This document shows, piece by piece, positions 38,270 through 48,911 of a stretch of 64,000 nt of DNA; within the stretch, counting starts at the first letter, position 1, and each line of letters begins with the position of its first letter. Origin of the DNA: Edaphobacter sp. (lineage in GTDB: Bacteria > Acidobacteriota > Terriglobia > Terriglobales > Acidobacteriaceae); the NCBI GenBank assembly GCA_025462645.1, contig JAOAPB010000103.1:1-64000 (forward strand), given 5' to 3'. The notes beneath the pieces were generated by a model. The model searched no databases, was not told where the DNA came from, and worked only from the letters and a program-made list of their open reading frames with translations. A program made the translations under genes and the position numbers.

Positions 38270-38725
38270 ATGCGTTTAAGGGCTACGCTCGCGACCTTGA
38301 CAGCGGTTCTTCTGCTATCGATCTCCTGCGTAGCTTCAGTCTGCGAGACATCCTGTGTTCTAAAAGTTCTTGAAACTGACTGCCATTACGCTGCCACCAC
38401 CACCGTCTCAACCTCCCTTCAAAAGGGGACTCCCCAGATGACCGGGATGGATGATTGTGGAATGGCCAGCGCTGACCACTCCGTAAAACCCCCGTCCGCC
38501 ACCGTCCAATCAAACGGTACTTGCAGCCACATGGTCTGCGCACAGCCTCCTGTATTGGCGAACAACGAATACAGCACCTCTGCGCAGCTGATCTCGACCC
38601 AGTATGCTGCGATCCCCACTCTTACACTCCCCGTGTCAGAGTTGTTCTCAATATTCGAGAATACTGAAGCACCGCCTCACCGAGCTCCCTCGCTCGTCTC
38701 TCTCCAGACGACTCTTCGCATCTAG
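38270..38725 (+). CDS. Exported Cys/Met/His-containing protein of the copper cluster
   Basis: 151 residues. A hydrophobic signal (ATLTAVLLLSISCVASV) is followed by scattered Cys pairs (CETSC, DCHYA, MDDCGM, CSHMVC) and Met/His residues. Small exported proteins with such residues often lie at the head of copper-resistance operons and may bind Cu(I) in the periplasm. I recognise no named family. The multicopper oxidase gene follows 132 bases later. Confidence 0.65.
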   Translation: MRLRATLATLTAVLLLSISCVASVCETSCVLKVLETDCHYAATTTVSTSLQKGTPQMTGMDDCGMASADHSVKPPSATVQSNGTCSHMVCAQPPVLANNEYSTSAQLISTQYAAIPTLTLPVSELFSIFENTEAPPHRAPSLVSLQTTLRI

Positions 38726-38857
38726 ACTAGAGACCCTCCAGCCGACTCTTTCAGTCGTCTGCCAGAGTGTGTCACTTGTCAACTTCCCTGACATCTGTGC
38801 TCATTCCGCGCTGCGACACTAATTTCTCAGTAATTGCATCCACGGAGTTTATTCCTC

Positions 38858-40354
38858 ATGGCGAATCGCCGTTCGTTCCTCCAAAGTGCCTTGGGTATCG
38901 GTGCCGGGCTCTTCACCACCGATAAACTACTTGCTTCTACTCCACAAACTCCTGCACAACGCCTGAAAGAGAGCCGGTCTCGTAACAAAGGCCCAGCCTT
39001 CAACACGCCAATTGTCACAACCGATATCGGTGATCTGCCGTACACGATGGATGATGACGTGAAGGTATTTCACCTGGTCGCTCAGGCGGTGAAACAGCAG
39101 ATCGGACCCAATAAAACGATCGATGCATGGGGCTTCAACGGCTCCGCGCCGGGTCCGACGATACAGGTCAACCAGGGCGACCGCGTACGAGTCATCTTTG
39201 ACAACCAGCTTCCGGAACCTAGCTCGATCCACTGGCACGGCTTCGAAGATCAGATTCAGTACGATGGCCAGCCTGTCATCAGTCAGCCTGCGGTAAAGCC
39301 GGGGGGCCGCTTCGTCTACGAGTTCGATATCCATCAGGAGGGAACCTACTTCTATCACTCGCATATGGCCATGCAGGAGATGACCGGGATGCTCGGGGCC
39401 TTCATCATGCATCCGAAGGAGCCATACCAGCCACACTGCGACAAAGATTTCGTTATCAGCCTGCAGGAGTATGCCGTACTCCCAAACAACACCGTCCCTA
39501 ACACGATGAGTATGGAGTTCAACTGGCTCCTCATGAATGGAAAGACAGGACCGGCGACGACGCCGCTGATCGTCCGGCTAGGGGACCGAGTAAGAATTCG
39601 TTTTGTAAATCTAGGGATGGATCATCACCCGATGCACCTTCATGGTCACACCTTTTATGTGACCGGCACAGAGGGAGGGCGAATCCCGGAGACAGCGTGG
39701 TGGCCCGGAAACACAGTCCTCGTCGGTGTGGCACAGGCGCGCAACATCGAGTTCGTCGCGAACAATCCGGGCGATTGGATGTTGCACTGCCATCTGCCCC
39801 ACCACATGATGAATCAGATGTCATCGACCGTAGGCAAGATGACTCGCATGAGCGGGATAGGAGTGCCCGCTGGCTCCGACATGAGCAAAGGGATGGGGAT
39901 GCTCCAGGGAGCTTCTGCAACGCCTCTCGGAGAGGACTACGGTCCAAGCCTCGGCAGAGGCATGGGCATCGGTAGCACCTCCGATATGGCCACGACCAAC
40001 GGCCCCTTATCCGAAGCAAAGGCTCACGCCGCCATGCAGGGCATGCAATACGGCTCAGAACACAACATGGCGGGAATGGACATGAGCGACATGCAGAGCG
40101 ATATCGCTCCGAACGCAAATGATGTCCCAAACTTCCCCCAGGACGCCTACATGGAAGGCCCAATGATGGCGATGGACAAGATGGTGGATCGACCGGAGAA
40201 CCATGGCCTGAACGCCGGTTGGAGTCAGTACATGCAGGGCATGATGACCTTCATCCGTGTACTGCCCCCAGACAAATACGAGGAGGTCATCTCGCGCATG
40301 CAGCAGGCCAAACGGGCGAACGATCCCTACGCATCCCTTCTCAACCGCGGCTGA
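38858..40354 (+). CDS. Multicopper oxidase, copper-resistance type, Tat-exported
   Basis: 498 residues from the ATG at 38858. The Tat motif NRRSFLQS is at the N-terminus. All four copper-binding His clusters are visible: IHWHGF, YFYHSHMAM, HHPMHLHGHTF and MLHCHLPHHMMNQM. The segment after the last cluster is Met-rich (GMDMSDMQSD and similar), as in CopA/CueO proteins that oxidise Cu(I) in the periplasm. It is followed 25 bases later by a TolC-like gene and then by a copper ATPase gene. Confidence 0.93.
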   Translation: MANRRSFLQSALGIGAGLFTTDKLLASTPQTPAQRLKESRSRNKGPAFNTPIVTTDIGDLPYTMDDDVKVFHLVAQAVKQQIGPNKTIDAWGFNGSAPGPTIQVNQGDRVRVIFDNQLPEPSSIHWHGFEDQIQYDGQPVISQPAVKPGGRFVYEFDIHQEGTYFYHSHMAMQEMTGMLGAFIMHPKEPYQPHCDKDFVISLQEYAVLPNNTVPNTMSMEFNWLLMNGKTGPATTPLIVRLGDRVRIRFVNLGMDHHPMHLHGHTFYVTGTEGGRIPETAWWPGNTVLVGVAQARNIEFVANNPGDWMLHCHLPHHMMNQMSSTVGKMTRMSGIGVPAGSDMSKGMGMLQGASATPLGEDYGPSLGRGMGIGSTSDMATTNGPLSEAKAHAAMQGMQYGSEHNMAGMDMSDMQSDIAPNANDVPNFPQDAYMEGPMMAMDKMVDRPENHGLNAGWSQYMQGMMTFIRVLPPDKYEEVISRMQQAKRANDPYASLLNRG

Positions 40355-40379
40355 CGCAGCTACTCAGGAGAACCGACAA

Positions 40380-41954
40380 ATGAAGATTTCCATCATGGCC
40401 GCCACCTTCGTCCTCGCGGCAAGTGCCCTGGCACAAGACCAATCGATGCCAGGCATGCAGATGCCGGCAGAACCGACTGCTCCACCTCAACACCACCACG
40501 CACCCGGCATGAAGATGGACACTCCTGCCCCTCAACACGATATGCGCGGCATGGACATGAGCCAACACACTCCGGCAGTACAAACGCCGGCGAGCGGGTC
40601 CATCACCCACTCCACCATGACACTACAGGAGCCGGAGAATCCCTCGAACATAACCGGCAACAATCTTCCCGCGCCGGAGCTGCTCAAAGATGTAGTCTCA
40701 CGGCCAGCAAAGAGACTCGCCGACTTTCTAGCAATGGCAGATAAGTCTAATCCAACCATCGCGCAGGCGAATGCTCTCGTGCAGCGCTCTGCTGCTCAGG
40801 CACGACAGGCAGGCCTCTACCCCAACCCCACCGTCGGCTATCAGGGAGAACAGATCAGAGGCGGAAGCTATGGCGGCGGCGAGCACGGCGGCTTCGTTCA
40901 GCAGACGGTCGTCCTCGGCGGCAAGCTCGGCCTCCGTCGCGGCATCTACGAGCAGCAGAAGCAATCGGACCAGATCGGCGCCGAGGAACAGACGCTTCGC
41001 GTCCACAACGACATAACCCAGGCGTTCTACGCGGCACTTACAGCGCAGGCCCTCGTGGACGTTCGCCGGAGTCTCCTCGGTCTCACTCTCGATGCAGTCC
41101 AGACAGTTCATCAACTTGCGAATGTCGGCCAGGCAGATGCACCCGACATCCTCCAGTCCGAAGTAGAAGCGGAGCAGGCGAAGGTCGATTACGTCACAGC
41201 ACAACGCCAGTTTCTCCAGAGCTTTCGAATGTTGGCCTCTATAGCCGGACAGCGGGATATGCCCGTCGCCCCATTGCAAGGTGATCTGCAACATCCACCC
41301 CAGATCGACGCAGAGCATGAGATTGCCAATATCATTGCGAACAGCCCAGAGGTACGCCGAGCCCAGCAGGAGGTTGCCGTAGCCGAGGCTCGACTCAAAG
41401 CTGCGCATCGCGAATCGATACCGGATCTTCAGCTGCGTGCAGGCGAGCAATATAACGGAGAACTCGTTCGCGAGAACCCCAACCTCCCCGCGGGAGCTCA
41501 GAGCTTCGTCACCGCCGGTATTAACATACCGTTGTGGAATCGCAATCAAGGCAATACCAGTGCAGCAACCGTCGAGATGGAGCGTGCACGCCAGGGCGTC
41601 GTTCGCACCCAACTCTACCTGCAGCACGAAGCTGCACCTCTAGCCCAGTCGTATGAGTCGGCTCGGTTCGAAGCGGAGCGGTACAAGACGGAGTTGATCC
41701 CGAGGGCTAAGCGAGCCTATGAACTCTACCTCGCGAAGTATCAGAATATGGCCCAGGCATATCCGCAGGTACTCGTCTCTCAACGCACACTATTTCAGTT
41801 ACAGGTAGGCTATCTGATGGCTCTTCGCGAGACGTGGACGGATGCCATTGCCCTGCAAAACTTCACTCTTACCGGCGGTTTAAGTGCGCCGCAATCCAGT
41901 GGTTCGCCCAGCACCTCCCTCAACCTGCCTAATGGAGGCGGTGGTATCGAGTAA
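40380..41954 (+). CDS. TolC/CusC-type outer-membrane efflux protein with metal-binding N-terminal segment
   Basis: 524 residues from the ATG at 40380, with CAGGAG upstream. After a signal peptide (MAATFVLAASALAQ) comes an unusual ~60-residue Met/His/Pro-rich stretch (MPGMQMPAEP, HHHAPGMKMD, MRGMDMSQH). The body is an outer-membrane efflux protein with two OEP-type repeats: NALVQRSAAQARQAGLYPNP and SPEVRRAQQEVAVAEARLKA. It would form an exit duct. No CusA/CusB-type RND pump or adaptor is in the cluster, so its inner partner is unknown. The N-terminal segment could capture copper. Confidence 0.88.
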   Translation: MKISIMAATFVLAASALAQDQSMPGMQMPAEPTAPPQHHHAPGMKMDTPAPQHDMRGMDMSQHTPAVQTPASGSITHSTMTLQEPENPSNITGNNLPAPELLKDVVSRPAKRLADFLAMADKSNPTIAQANALVQRSAAQARQAGLYPNPTVGYQGEQIRGGSYGGGEHGGFVQQTVVLGGKLGLRRGIYEQQKQSDQIGAEEQTLRVHNDITQAFYAALTAQALVDVRRSLLGLTLDAVQTVHQLANVGQADAPDILQSEVEAEQAKVDYVTAQRQFLQSFRMLASIAGQRDMPVAPLQGDLQHPPQIDAEHEIANIIANSPEVRRAQQEVAVAEARLKAAHRESIPDLQLRAGEQYNGELVRENPNLPAGAQSFVTAGINIPLWNRNQGNTSAATVEMERARQGVVRTQLYLQHEAAPLAQSYESARFEAERYKTELIPRAKRAYELYLAKYQNMAQAYPQVLVSQRTLFQLQVGYLMALRETWTDAIALQNFTLTGGLSAPQSSGSPSTSLNLPNGGGGIE

Positions 41955-42063
41955 CGATGATATCTGTAGTGCTTGTGTGGAAAGCGGTTGCAGCTGTCGA
42001 CGAAGCAACTGTAATGCCGCTCCGCCTCGTGCGTCAGCAGCAATATAGGATCAGGAGGAAACT

Positions 42064-44502
42064 ATGGACTGCTGTGAAAATTCCGACGACAAGGTAAAAG
42101 ACCCGGTCTGCGGCATGACCGTCGACCCTACCAGGGCTGCAGCAACCGTGGAGCATCAGGGAACCAGCTTCTACTTCTGCAGCCAGGGCTGCGCAACAAA
42201 ATTTCGCGCTACATCTGAGAAGTACCTGAAACCCAAGCCATCTGTAGTCCCGTCCCGTTCTCCTATCAAGGCAGAGCAGCAGACGCAGTACATCTGTCCA
42301 ATGGACCCTGAAGTCAGCAAGCTAGGTCCGGGCAGTTGTCCAAAGTGCGGAATGGCTCTCGAGCCAGCCACAATCTCGGCTCCTTCTTCGCGGACAGAGT
42401 ACACCTGCCCAATGCACCCTGAGATCGTGCGAGCGGAGCCGGGAAGCTGCCCGATCTGCGGCATGGCGCTGGAGCCGCGAGAGATCACTGCCGAAGAGGT
42501 AAACCCGGAGTTCGTCGATATGAGCCGCCGCTTCTGGGTGAGCGTGGCTCTATCTGCGCCCATGCTTGCATTCATGTTCGCTCAGATGCTCCCTGGGCAA
42601 CTCATCGAACGCTTGATTCCATCCCGCGCATGGGCCTTCGTCGAGTTCGCTCTCGCGACACCGGTCGTTCTCTGGTGCGGGGCTCCATTCTTCGCACGTG
42701 GCTGGCAGTCGATCCGCAATCGCAGTTTGAATATGTTCACACTCATCGCGCTGGGGACTGGAACAGCCTACGTTTACAGCCTGGTGGCAATATTTTTCCC
42801 GGCGCTCTTCCCTGCGGCTTTTCGAGACCCAACCGGGCAAGTGGCCGTTTACTTTGAGCCAGCGGCAGTCATTACAGCTCTTGTCCTGCTTGGCCAAGTG
42901 ATGGAACTGCGCGCGCGCAGCCAGACAAGCGGCGCCATTCGAGCTTTATTGGGGCTAGCTCCAAAGACAGCCAGACGTATCGAGCAAGACGGACATGAGG
43001 CCGACGTCCCTCTCGATCAAGTTGCAATCGGGGATAGGCTGCGCGTTCGCCCTGGCGAAAAGATCCCAGTCGATGGAGTCGTTCTCGAGGGTCACAGCTC
43101 AGTCGATGAGTCGATGATCAGCGGCGAGTCGATTCCAGTGGAAAAGAATGTGAATGCAAAGGTCATCGGCGGAACAGTCAATGGAACCGGCAGCTTCATC
43201 ATGAAGGCAGAGCGCATCGGGGCGGATACCCTGCTCTCCCAGATTGTCAGCATGGTCAGCCAGGCACAGCGTACACGAGCACCCATTCAGCGTCTTGCGG
43301 ATCGTGTATCGGCCTTCTTTGTTCCCGTGGTGATCGGCATCGCACTCATCACCTTTGCTGTCTGGTTCATAGTCGGCCCCGAGCCGCGCTTCGCACACGC
43401 GCTCGTAAACGCGGTGGCGGTGCTCATCGTGGCCTGCCCCTGTGCCTTGGGCCTCGCCACTCCCATGGCGATCATGGTGGGCACTGGCCGGGGCGCTCGA
43501 GCAGGTGTCTTGATTCGGAATGCGGAGGCGCTTGAGATCCTCGAAAAAGTGAATACTTTGATCGTCGACAAAACCGGGACGCTCACCGAAGGCAAGCCCA
43601 GACTCGACTCCGTCGTTCCGATCAATAGCCAGAACGAAGACAGCCTCCTGCAGCTTGTCGCAAGCCTGGAGCAAGCGAGCGAGCACCCCTTGGCGCAATC
43701 CATCGTCAACGGAGCGAAGGCGCGTGGGCTGGTCCTTCTGCCCGTAGCGGAATTTCGCTCCATCACCGGCAAAGGTGTTCAAGGCGACGTCTCCGGTAAG
43801 AAGGTCGTCGTTGGAAATGCGGACCTGCTTCGCGAGTTGTCTATCGATCCGGAGGGGCTCGATGCGCAGGCTGAGCAAATGCGGGAACAGGGCCAAACTG
43901 TCATGCTCGTAGCCGTCGACGGGAGAGCCGCAGGCCTACTCAGCGTCTCCGACCCAATCAAGAGTTCAGCACCGGAGGCAGTGAAGGAGCTGAAAGCAAG
44001 CGGCCTCAAACTGCTCATGGTCACCGGGGACAGCCCAACAACAGCTGCCGCGGTAGCCAACAAACTCGGCATCGACTATCGAGCCAACGTTCTTCCGAAC
44101 CGGAAGGCGGAGATCGTCAAGGCCATCCAGGCCGAAGGCGGTTTGGTCGCGATGGCCGGGGACGGGATCAACGATGCCCCTGCGCTGGCACAGGCACAAG
44201 TGGGCATTGCGATGGGCACAGGAACAGATGTGGCAATGGAGGCAGCGGGCGTGACGCTTCTGAGGGGCGACCTGCGCGGCATCCTGCGGGCCCGGCGGCT
44301 CAGCCGATACACCATGCGAAACATCCGGCAGAATCTCTTCTTCGCATTCATCTATAACGCGCTGGGCGTCCCGATCGCTGCGGGAGTGCTCTATCCATTC
44401 TTCGGGTGGTTATTAAGCCCCATGATCGCCGCTGCCGCTATGAGTTTCAGCTCTGTGTCGGTAATTGCAAACGCCTTGAGGTTGCGGAACACGAAACTAT
44501 GA
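42064..44502 (+). CDS. Copper-type P1B ATPase with YHS and two heavy-metal-binding domains
   Basis: 812 residues. The N-terminus holds a YHS domain ([10 protein letters not shown] ... YFCSQGC), then two tandem CPMDPE/CPMHPE ... CPxCGMALEP heavy-metal-binding domains (about 75-145) in place of the usual HMA domain. The ATPase core follows: [22 protein letters not shown] (metal-site CPC), [11 protein letters not shown] (phosphorylated Asp near 502), [10 protein letters not shown] and [10 protein letters not shown]. It exports copper (probably Cu(I)) across the inner membrane. It is the last gene of the copper cluster. AGGAGG lies seven bases before the ATG. Confidence 0.94.
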   Translation: MDCCENSDDKVKDPVCGMTVDPTRAAATVEHQGTSFYFCSQGCATKFRATSEKYLKPKPSVVPSRSPIKAEQQTQYICPMDPEVSKLGPGSCPKCGMALEPATISAPSSRTEYTCPMHPEIVRAEPGSCPICGMALEPREITAEEVNPEFVDMSRRFWVSVALSAPMLAFMFAQMLPGQLIERLIPSRAWAFVEFALATPVVLWCGAPFFARGWQSIRNRSLNMFTLIALGTGTAYVYSLVAIFFPALFPAAFRDPTGQVAVYFEPAAVITALVLLGQVMELRARSQTSGAIRALLGLAPKTARRIEQDGHEADVPLDQVAIGDRLRVRPGEKIPVDGVVLEGHSSVDESMISGESIPVEKNVNAKVIGGTVNGTGSFIMKAERIGADTLLSQIVSMVSQAQRTRAPIQRLADRVSAFFVPVVIGIALITFAVWFIVGPEPRFAHALVNAVAVLIVACPCALGLATPMAIMVGTGRGARAGVLIRNAEALEILEKVNTLIVDKTGTLTEGKPRLDSVVPINSQNEDSLLQLVASLEQASEHPLAQSIVNGAKARGLVLLPVAEFRSITGKGVQGDVSGKKVVVGNADLLRELSIDPEGLDAQAEQMREQGQTVMLVAVDGRAAGLLSVSDPIKSSAPEAVKELKASGLKLLMVTGDSPTTAAAVANKLGIDYRANVLPNRKAEIVKAIQAEGGLVAMAGDGINDAPALAQAQVGIAMGTGTDVAMEAAGVTLLRGDLRGILRARRLSRYTMRNIRQNLFFAFIYNALGVPIAAGVLYPFFGWLLSPMIAAAAMSFSSVSVIANALRLRNTKL

Positions 44503-44721
44503 CGCACTCCAGCCATGAGACTAGTGCCCCGATTAGCGACTGTGACACGAACCAACTCAATTAAATCTCTGCGTCAACACCGAGTAATAACTCTGACTCC
44601 AGACACCTCATCTATCGCCAATCCCCGCCGATAGGGTACGTAAGACGGCGAGCACTGCGATCAACCACAGACCCCCCGCCGCAGCCCCGACCAGGCGGAG
44701 TCTGAGAGAAGAGATGACTGA

Positions 44722-45225
44722 ATGGCGCATTTGATGGACGAACCGAAGCAGGGTGTATTTATCTCCGCCGTAACCGACACAGCGATTCTGGATCAAAGCG
44801 TCGAAGAAGTACTGGGGCTGATGTTGGGCGTCCCCGTCAGCGTGGCGGCTGATGTGAGTGGCGCCGACTACGATGCCATGACGCTCACCGCTGTCATAGG
44901 CCTCGCCGGTGCTCTTAGTGGCGCATACACGGTGCTCGTGCGCGCGGAGGCCGCCATGCAGATGACTGCCTGTATGGTAGGCATGGAGGTCACCTCAGTC
45001 GACGAGACGGTACTCGACGGTCTCGGCGAGATCACCAACATGCTGGCCGGAGCATGGAAGTCCAAGATCTCCGGGTTGAACGCCGCCTGCCTCCTCTCGG
45101 TGCCAACCGTCGTCACCGGCACCCAGTACGAGGTCCACAAGAGAACCTCCGCCTTCCGCCTCACCAGAAGCTACCACTTCAACGATTACTTCTTCACCGT
45201 AAGCATCTACGGGGAGAACCCGTAG
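44722..45225 (+). CDS. CheX-like chemotaxis phosphatase-domain protein
   Basis: 167 residues; an ATG at 44734 is an alternative start. The CheX/CheC signature helix is present, DGLGEITNMLAGAWK, with the E-x-x-N pair that dephosphorylates CheY-like proteins. The rest has the CheX strand/helix pattern and ends FTVSIYGENP. No chemotaxis operon surrounds it; the only other hint is the CheR-like gene end at the right edge, 19 kb away. It may act on a distant receiver. Confidence 0.82.
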   Translation: MAHLMDEPKQGVFISAVTDTAILDQSVEEVLGLMLGVPVSVAADVSGADYDAMTLTAVIGLAGALSGAYTVLVRAEAAMQMTACMVGMEVTSVDETVLDGLGEITNMLAGAWKSKISGLNAACLLSVPTVVTGTQYEVHKRTSAFRLTRSYHFNDYFFTVSIYGENP

Positions 45226-45253
45226 CCCGCCACCTGTTTCCTGCCCTCCATTC

Positions 45254-45262
45254 TGCTAGCAT
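45254..45262 (+). promoter_or_regulatory. Extended -10 promoter of gltX copy 2
   Basis: TG-c-TAGCAT in the same block as before gltX copy 1; the shared part continues through cgaagtttggccc. The start codon lies 15 bases after the -10, so the leader is very short. Confidence 0.6.
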
Positions 45263-45277
45263 CGAAGTTTGGCCCCC

Positions 45278-46771
45278 ATGATGACTAGCCCCAGCACAGA
45301 AGCCCCCATTCGCGTCCGCATCGCTCCTTCACCGACCGGCGACCCTCACGTCGGCACCGCCTACATCGGCCTGCTCAACTACATCTACGCTCGCCAGCGC
45401 GGCGGTCAGTTCGTCCTCCGCATCGAGGACACGGACCGCACCCGCTTCGTCTCCACCTCCGAGCAGATGATCTTCGACTCCCTCCGCTGGCTCGGCCTCA
45501 CCTGGGACGAGGGCCCTGACGTCGGCGGCCCTCATGGCCCCTACCGCCAGTCTGAGCGTACCGAGATCTACCGCCAGCACGCCGACCTGCTCCTCGCCAA
45601 CGGCACCGCCTACCGCTGCTTCTGCACCGCCGAAGAGCTCGACGCCGTCCGCAAACAGCAGATCGCCGCCAAGCTCCCGCCCCGCTATCCCGGAACCTGC
45701 CGCCATCTAACGCCCGAGCAGATCGAAGCCAATCTCGCCGCAAACAAACCCTTCGTCATCCGCATGGCTGTCCCTCCACACAACGGAGACACCACCGCCT
45801 CCACCACCTTCCGCGACGAGCTCCGCGGCGACATCACCTTCGACCACAACAACGTCGACGATCAGGTCCTGATGAAGTCCGACGGCTTTCCCACCTACCA
45901 CCTCGCCAATGTCGTCGACGACCACCTCATGCAGATCACCGATGTCATCCGCGCAGAGGAGTGGATCTCTAGTACCCCCAAGCACGTCCTCCTCTACAAA
46001 GCCTTCGGCTGGCAAACGCCCCGTTTCTGGCACATGCCGCTTCTGCGAAATCTGGACAAGTCAAAGATCTCCAAGCGCAAGAACCCCATCTCGCTCGTCT
46101 TCTACCAGCAGGCCGGCTTCCTCCCCCAGGCCATCATCAACTTCCTCGGCCTCATGGGCGGCGGCATGCCCGCCGACATCAACGACGGCACCGAGCAGTT
46201 CACCCTCACCGAGATGGTCGAGCACTTCGTCTTCACCAACATCCGCCTCGGCGGCCCCGTCTTCGACCTCACCAAGCTCAAGTGGCTCAACGGCGAGTAC
46301 CTCCGCAGGCTCACCCCCGAAGCCTTCTACGCCGAGCTGCGCAGAACCATCCTCTCCGACGCCTACCTCAGCCAGATCGCTCCCCTCGTCCAGCAACGCA
46401 TCGAGATCCTCGGCCAGTTCGGGGACCTCACCGGCTTCTTCTTCCGCGACGATGTTATGCCTCCGCAAGAGGTCTTCCTCCCCAAAAAGCGCACACTTGA
46501 GGAGACCCTCGCCTTCGCTGCCGACCAGCTCACCCTCCTCGAAGGCACCGACTGGACCACCGAGGCTTTGGAGCCAGCCCTAAAAAAACTTGGCGAAGAG
46601 AAGTCCTGGTCCGTCAAAGAGAACTTCATGCTCCTCCGCGCCATCATCACCGGCAGCACCATGTCGCCGCCCCTGCTCGAAAGCCTCGTCGTCTTCGGCA
46701 AAGCCCGCAGCCTCGACCGCATCCGCCGCTTCCTCGACACACAGAAGAAGCAAGCCGCCACAAAGAAGTAG
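45278..46771 (+). CDS. gltX: Glutamyl-tRNA synthetase, copy 2
   Basis: 497 residues. The HIGH-type motif is APSPTGDPHVGTAYIG and the KMSKS-type motif SKISKRKNP, both intact. It lacks the Ser/Pro-rich loop of copy 1 and has a normal short loop (ADINDGTEQ) there, so this is closer to the family standard. The C-terminal block KENFMLLRAIITGSTMSPPL is identical in both copies. Two adjacent ATGs (45278, 45281) and a TTG at 45269 are possible starts. An SDR gene follows after 20 bases. Confidence 0.97.
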   Translation: MMTSPSTEAPIRVRIAPSPTGDPHVGTAYIGLLNYIYARQRGGQFVLRIEDTDRTRFVSTSEQMIFDSLRWLGLTWDEGPDVGGPHGPYRQSERTEIYRQHADLLLANGTAYRCFCTAEELDAVRKQQIAAKLPPRYPGTCRHLTPEQIEANLAANKPFVIRMAVPPHNGDTTASTTFRDELRGDITFDHNNVDDQVLMKSDGFPTYHLANVVDDHLMQITDVIRAEEWISSTPKHVLLYKAFGWQTPRFWHMPLLRNLDKSKISKRKNPISLVFYQQAGFLPQAIINFLGLMGGGMPADINDGTEQFTLTEMVEHFVFTNIRLGGPVFDLTKLKWLNGEYLRRLTPEAFYAELRRTILSDAYLSQIAPLVQQRIEILGQFGDLTGFFFRDDVMPPQEVFLPKKRTLEETLAFAADQLTLLEGTDWTTEALEPALKKLGEEKSWSVKENFMLLRAIITGSTMSPPLLESLVVFGKARSLDRIRRFLDTQKKQAATKK

Positions 46772-46791
46772 AGCGACCGGAGATCAAGCGT

Positions 46792-47562
46792 ATGCGAGTT
46801 GCGATTATTACAGGCGCGGCCCAGGGCATTGGGCGTCGTACAGCAGAGATCTTTGCAGCGGCAGGCTACTCGCTTGCCTTGATGGATCTCCGATCCTGCG
46901 ACTCGACCTTGGCTATCGTTCGCACGCATGGCGCCGATGCAGAGGAGTTCATCGGAGATATCTCCGATGAAGCTACGGTGACGCGCTCCGTGGAAGCAGT
47001 GCGAACCCGCTGGGGGCGCGCCGACGTTCTCGTGAACAACGCTGGAATCAGCTTTATCTCTCCAGCAGAGGCCGTAGAGGTGCAGGCATTTCGCCGCGTG
47101 CTCGAGGTAAATCTCATTGCGCCATTCCTCCTTGCGAAGGGCTTCGGAGCCATGATGCTCGAGCAACAGATCGGAAGCATCGTGAATGTCGCATCCATCG
47201 CAGGGCTTGTGGGCATCAGCGATCGTACGGCATATAACGCGTCCAAGCATGGACTGATCGGATTAACGCGCACCCTCGCAGCGGAGTGGGGAGGGCGTGG
47301 TGTACGCTGCAATGCGGTCTGTCCCGGATGGGTCAAGACGGAGATGGATGTAGCCGATCAGGCAGGCGGAGGCTACTCCGATGAAGACATCATCGGTCGT
47401 AACCCGATGGGCCGTTTCGCGTCACCGGAAGATATCGCTCGCGCCATATTGTTTCTGGCCGATCCCGAACAGAGCGGCTTTATCAATGGTCAGGCACTCC
47501 CGGTCGACGGGGGGTGGACGACCGATGGAAGCTGGCAGACTCTGCGCATGCGCCACCGCTAA
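46792..47562 (+). CDS. Classical short-chain dehydrogenase/reductase
   Basis: 256 residues, the usual length for classical SDRs. Motifs are TGAAQGIG (cofactor), LVNNAGISF, a catalytic Ser in NVASIAG, YNASK (YxxxK) and the C-terminal GQALPVDGGW. It could act on sugars, sugar acids or fatty-acyl substrates; nothing in the context decides. It lies 20 bases after gltX copy 2 and may be co-transcribed. Confidence 0.93.
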   Translation: MRVAIITGAAQGIGRRTAEIFAAAGYSLALMDLRSCDSTLAIVRTHGADAEEFIGDISDEATVTRSVEAVRTRWGRADVLVNNAGISFISPAEAVEVQAFRRVLEVNLIAPFLLAKGFGAMMLEQQIGSIVNVASIAGLVGISDRTAYNASKHGLIGLTRTLAAEWGGRGVRCNAVCPGWVKTEMDVADQAGGGYSDEDIIGRNPMGRFASPEDIARAILFLADPEQSGFINGQALPVDGGWTTDGSWQTLRMRHR

Positions 47563-47610
47563 GTCACCCTAAACGGTCGATACCAGAGCGTCTCGACGCA
47601 ACAGGAAGAG

Positions 47611-48789
47611 CTAACCGTTCTTGAACATCTGCTTGATCCCCCGCAGAGCCTGCCGCGTCCGCTCCTCGTTCTCGATCAACGAGAACCGCACATGCCCATC
47701 TCCATGCTCGCCAAACCCAACGCCGGGACTGACAGCCACCTTGGCTTCCAGCAGAAGCTTCTTCGAGAACTCCACCGAACCCATCGCACGATACTGCTCA
47801 GGAATCTTTGCCCATGCGAACATCGTAGCCTTCGGCAGATCGACCGGCCAACCCAGCTTATTCAGCCCCGGCACCAGCACATCTCGCCGAGCCTTGTAGT
47901 TCTCGACGATCTCTCTAACGCAATCCTGCGGGCCCTCCAGGGCGGAGATGGAGGCCACTTGAATCGGCGTAAACGTCCCATAGTCGAAGTAGCTCTTGAT
48001 CCGTCCCAGAGCTGCAACCAGTTTGGAATTCCCTACCATGAAGCCAACCCGCCATCCCGGCATGTTGTAGCTCTTCGACAACGTAAAGAACTCAACAGCG
48101 ATGTCTTTGGCCCCTGGAACCTCAAGGATGCTGGGCGCGCGATACCCATCGAATACAAGGTCCGCATACGCAAGGTCATGCACGATGTAGATTCCCAGCT
48201 CCTTGCACAGCTCCACAATCCTCTCAAAGAAAGGCAGGTCCACGCACTGCGTCGTAGGATTCGCCGGGAAGTTCAGGATCAACAGCTTGGGCCGCGGCTC
48301 CATGCGCGGCAACTCATACTCAAGCTTCGCCAGCACTTGTTCTGCGCAGGAGTCTTCAATCGCGATGCTCTGCACCTTCGACCCCGCAATCACGGGTCCG
48401 AAGATATGAATTGGATAGCTCGGATTCGGCACCGCAACCGTATCTGCGTCGTCCAGAACAGCCAAGCAAAGGTGCGCGATGCCCTCCTTAGAGCCGATGG
48501 TGACAATCGCCTCCGTCTCCGGATTGAGATCGACGTTGTAGCGAGTCTTGTACCAGTTGCAGATCGCCTTCCGCAGCCTCGGCACGCCCCGCGACAGCGA
48601 ATACCGATGCGTCTGCGTCCGCTGCGCAGCCTCAATCAGCTTGTCGACGATAGCCTTCGGTGTTGCGCCATCGGGGTTTCCCATCCCGAAATCGATAATG
48701 TCCTCGCCGCGCTTGCGTGCCGCAGCCTTCAACTCACTGGTTATGTTGAACACATATGCCGGCAGTCTCGTCAGCCTTCTAAACTCGTC
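47611..48789 (-). CDS. alaC: Alanine-type aminotransferase (AlaC-like), PLP-dependent class I/II
   Basis: 392 residues from the ATG at 48789; a TTG at 48813 is in frame. The start [27 protein letters not shown] is characteristic of AlaC/LL-DAP-aminotransferase-like proteins. The PLP lysine is in [15 protein letters not shown] and the carboxylate-binding Arg in [17 protein letters not shown]. It likely makes alanine from pyruvate and glutamate. Close relatives in threonine/homoserine or LL-DAP metabolism cannot be excluded. Confidence 0.85.
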   Translation of the reverse strand, partial: DEFRRLTRLPAYVFNITSELKAAARKRGEDIIDFGMGNPDGATPKAIVDKLIEAAQRTQTHRYSLSRGVPRLRKAICNWYKTRYNVDLNPETEAIVTIGSKEGIAHLCLAVLDDADTVAVPNPSYPIHIFGPVIAGSKVQSIAIEDSCAEQVLAKLEYELPRMEPRPKLLILNFPANPTTQCVDLPFFERIVELCKELGIYIVHDLAYADLVFDGYRAPSILEVPGAKDIAVEFFTLSKSYNMPGWRVGFMVGNSKLVAALGRIKSYFDYGTFTPIQVASISALEGPQDCVREIVENYKARRDVLVPGLNKLGWPVDLPKATMFAWAKIPEQYRAMGSVEFSKKLLLEAKVAVSPGVGFGEHGDGHVRFSLIENEERTRQALRGIKQMFKNG

Positions 48790-48911
48790 CATCGCGTCCC
48801 GCTTGCTCCCCAACCAATCGTCTCAGTCAATAATGCCATCGCCATGAGGTAAAGAATCACCCGCCTGAACAAAGTTGCTCGTTGTGCCTTAATTGCAACC
48901 ACCGAAGCCAC

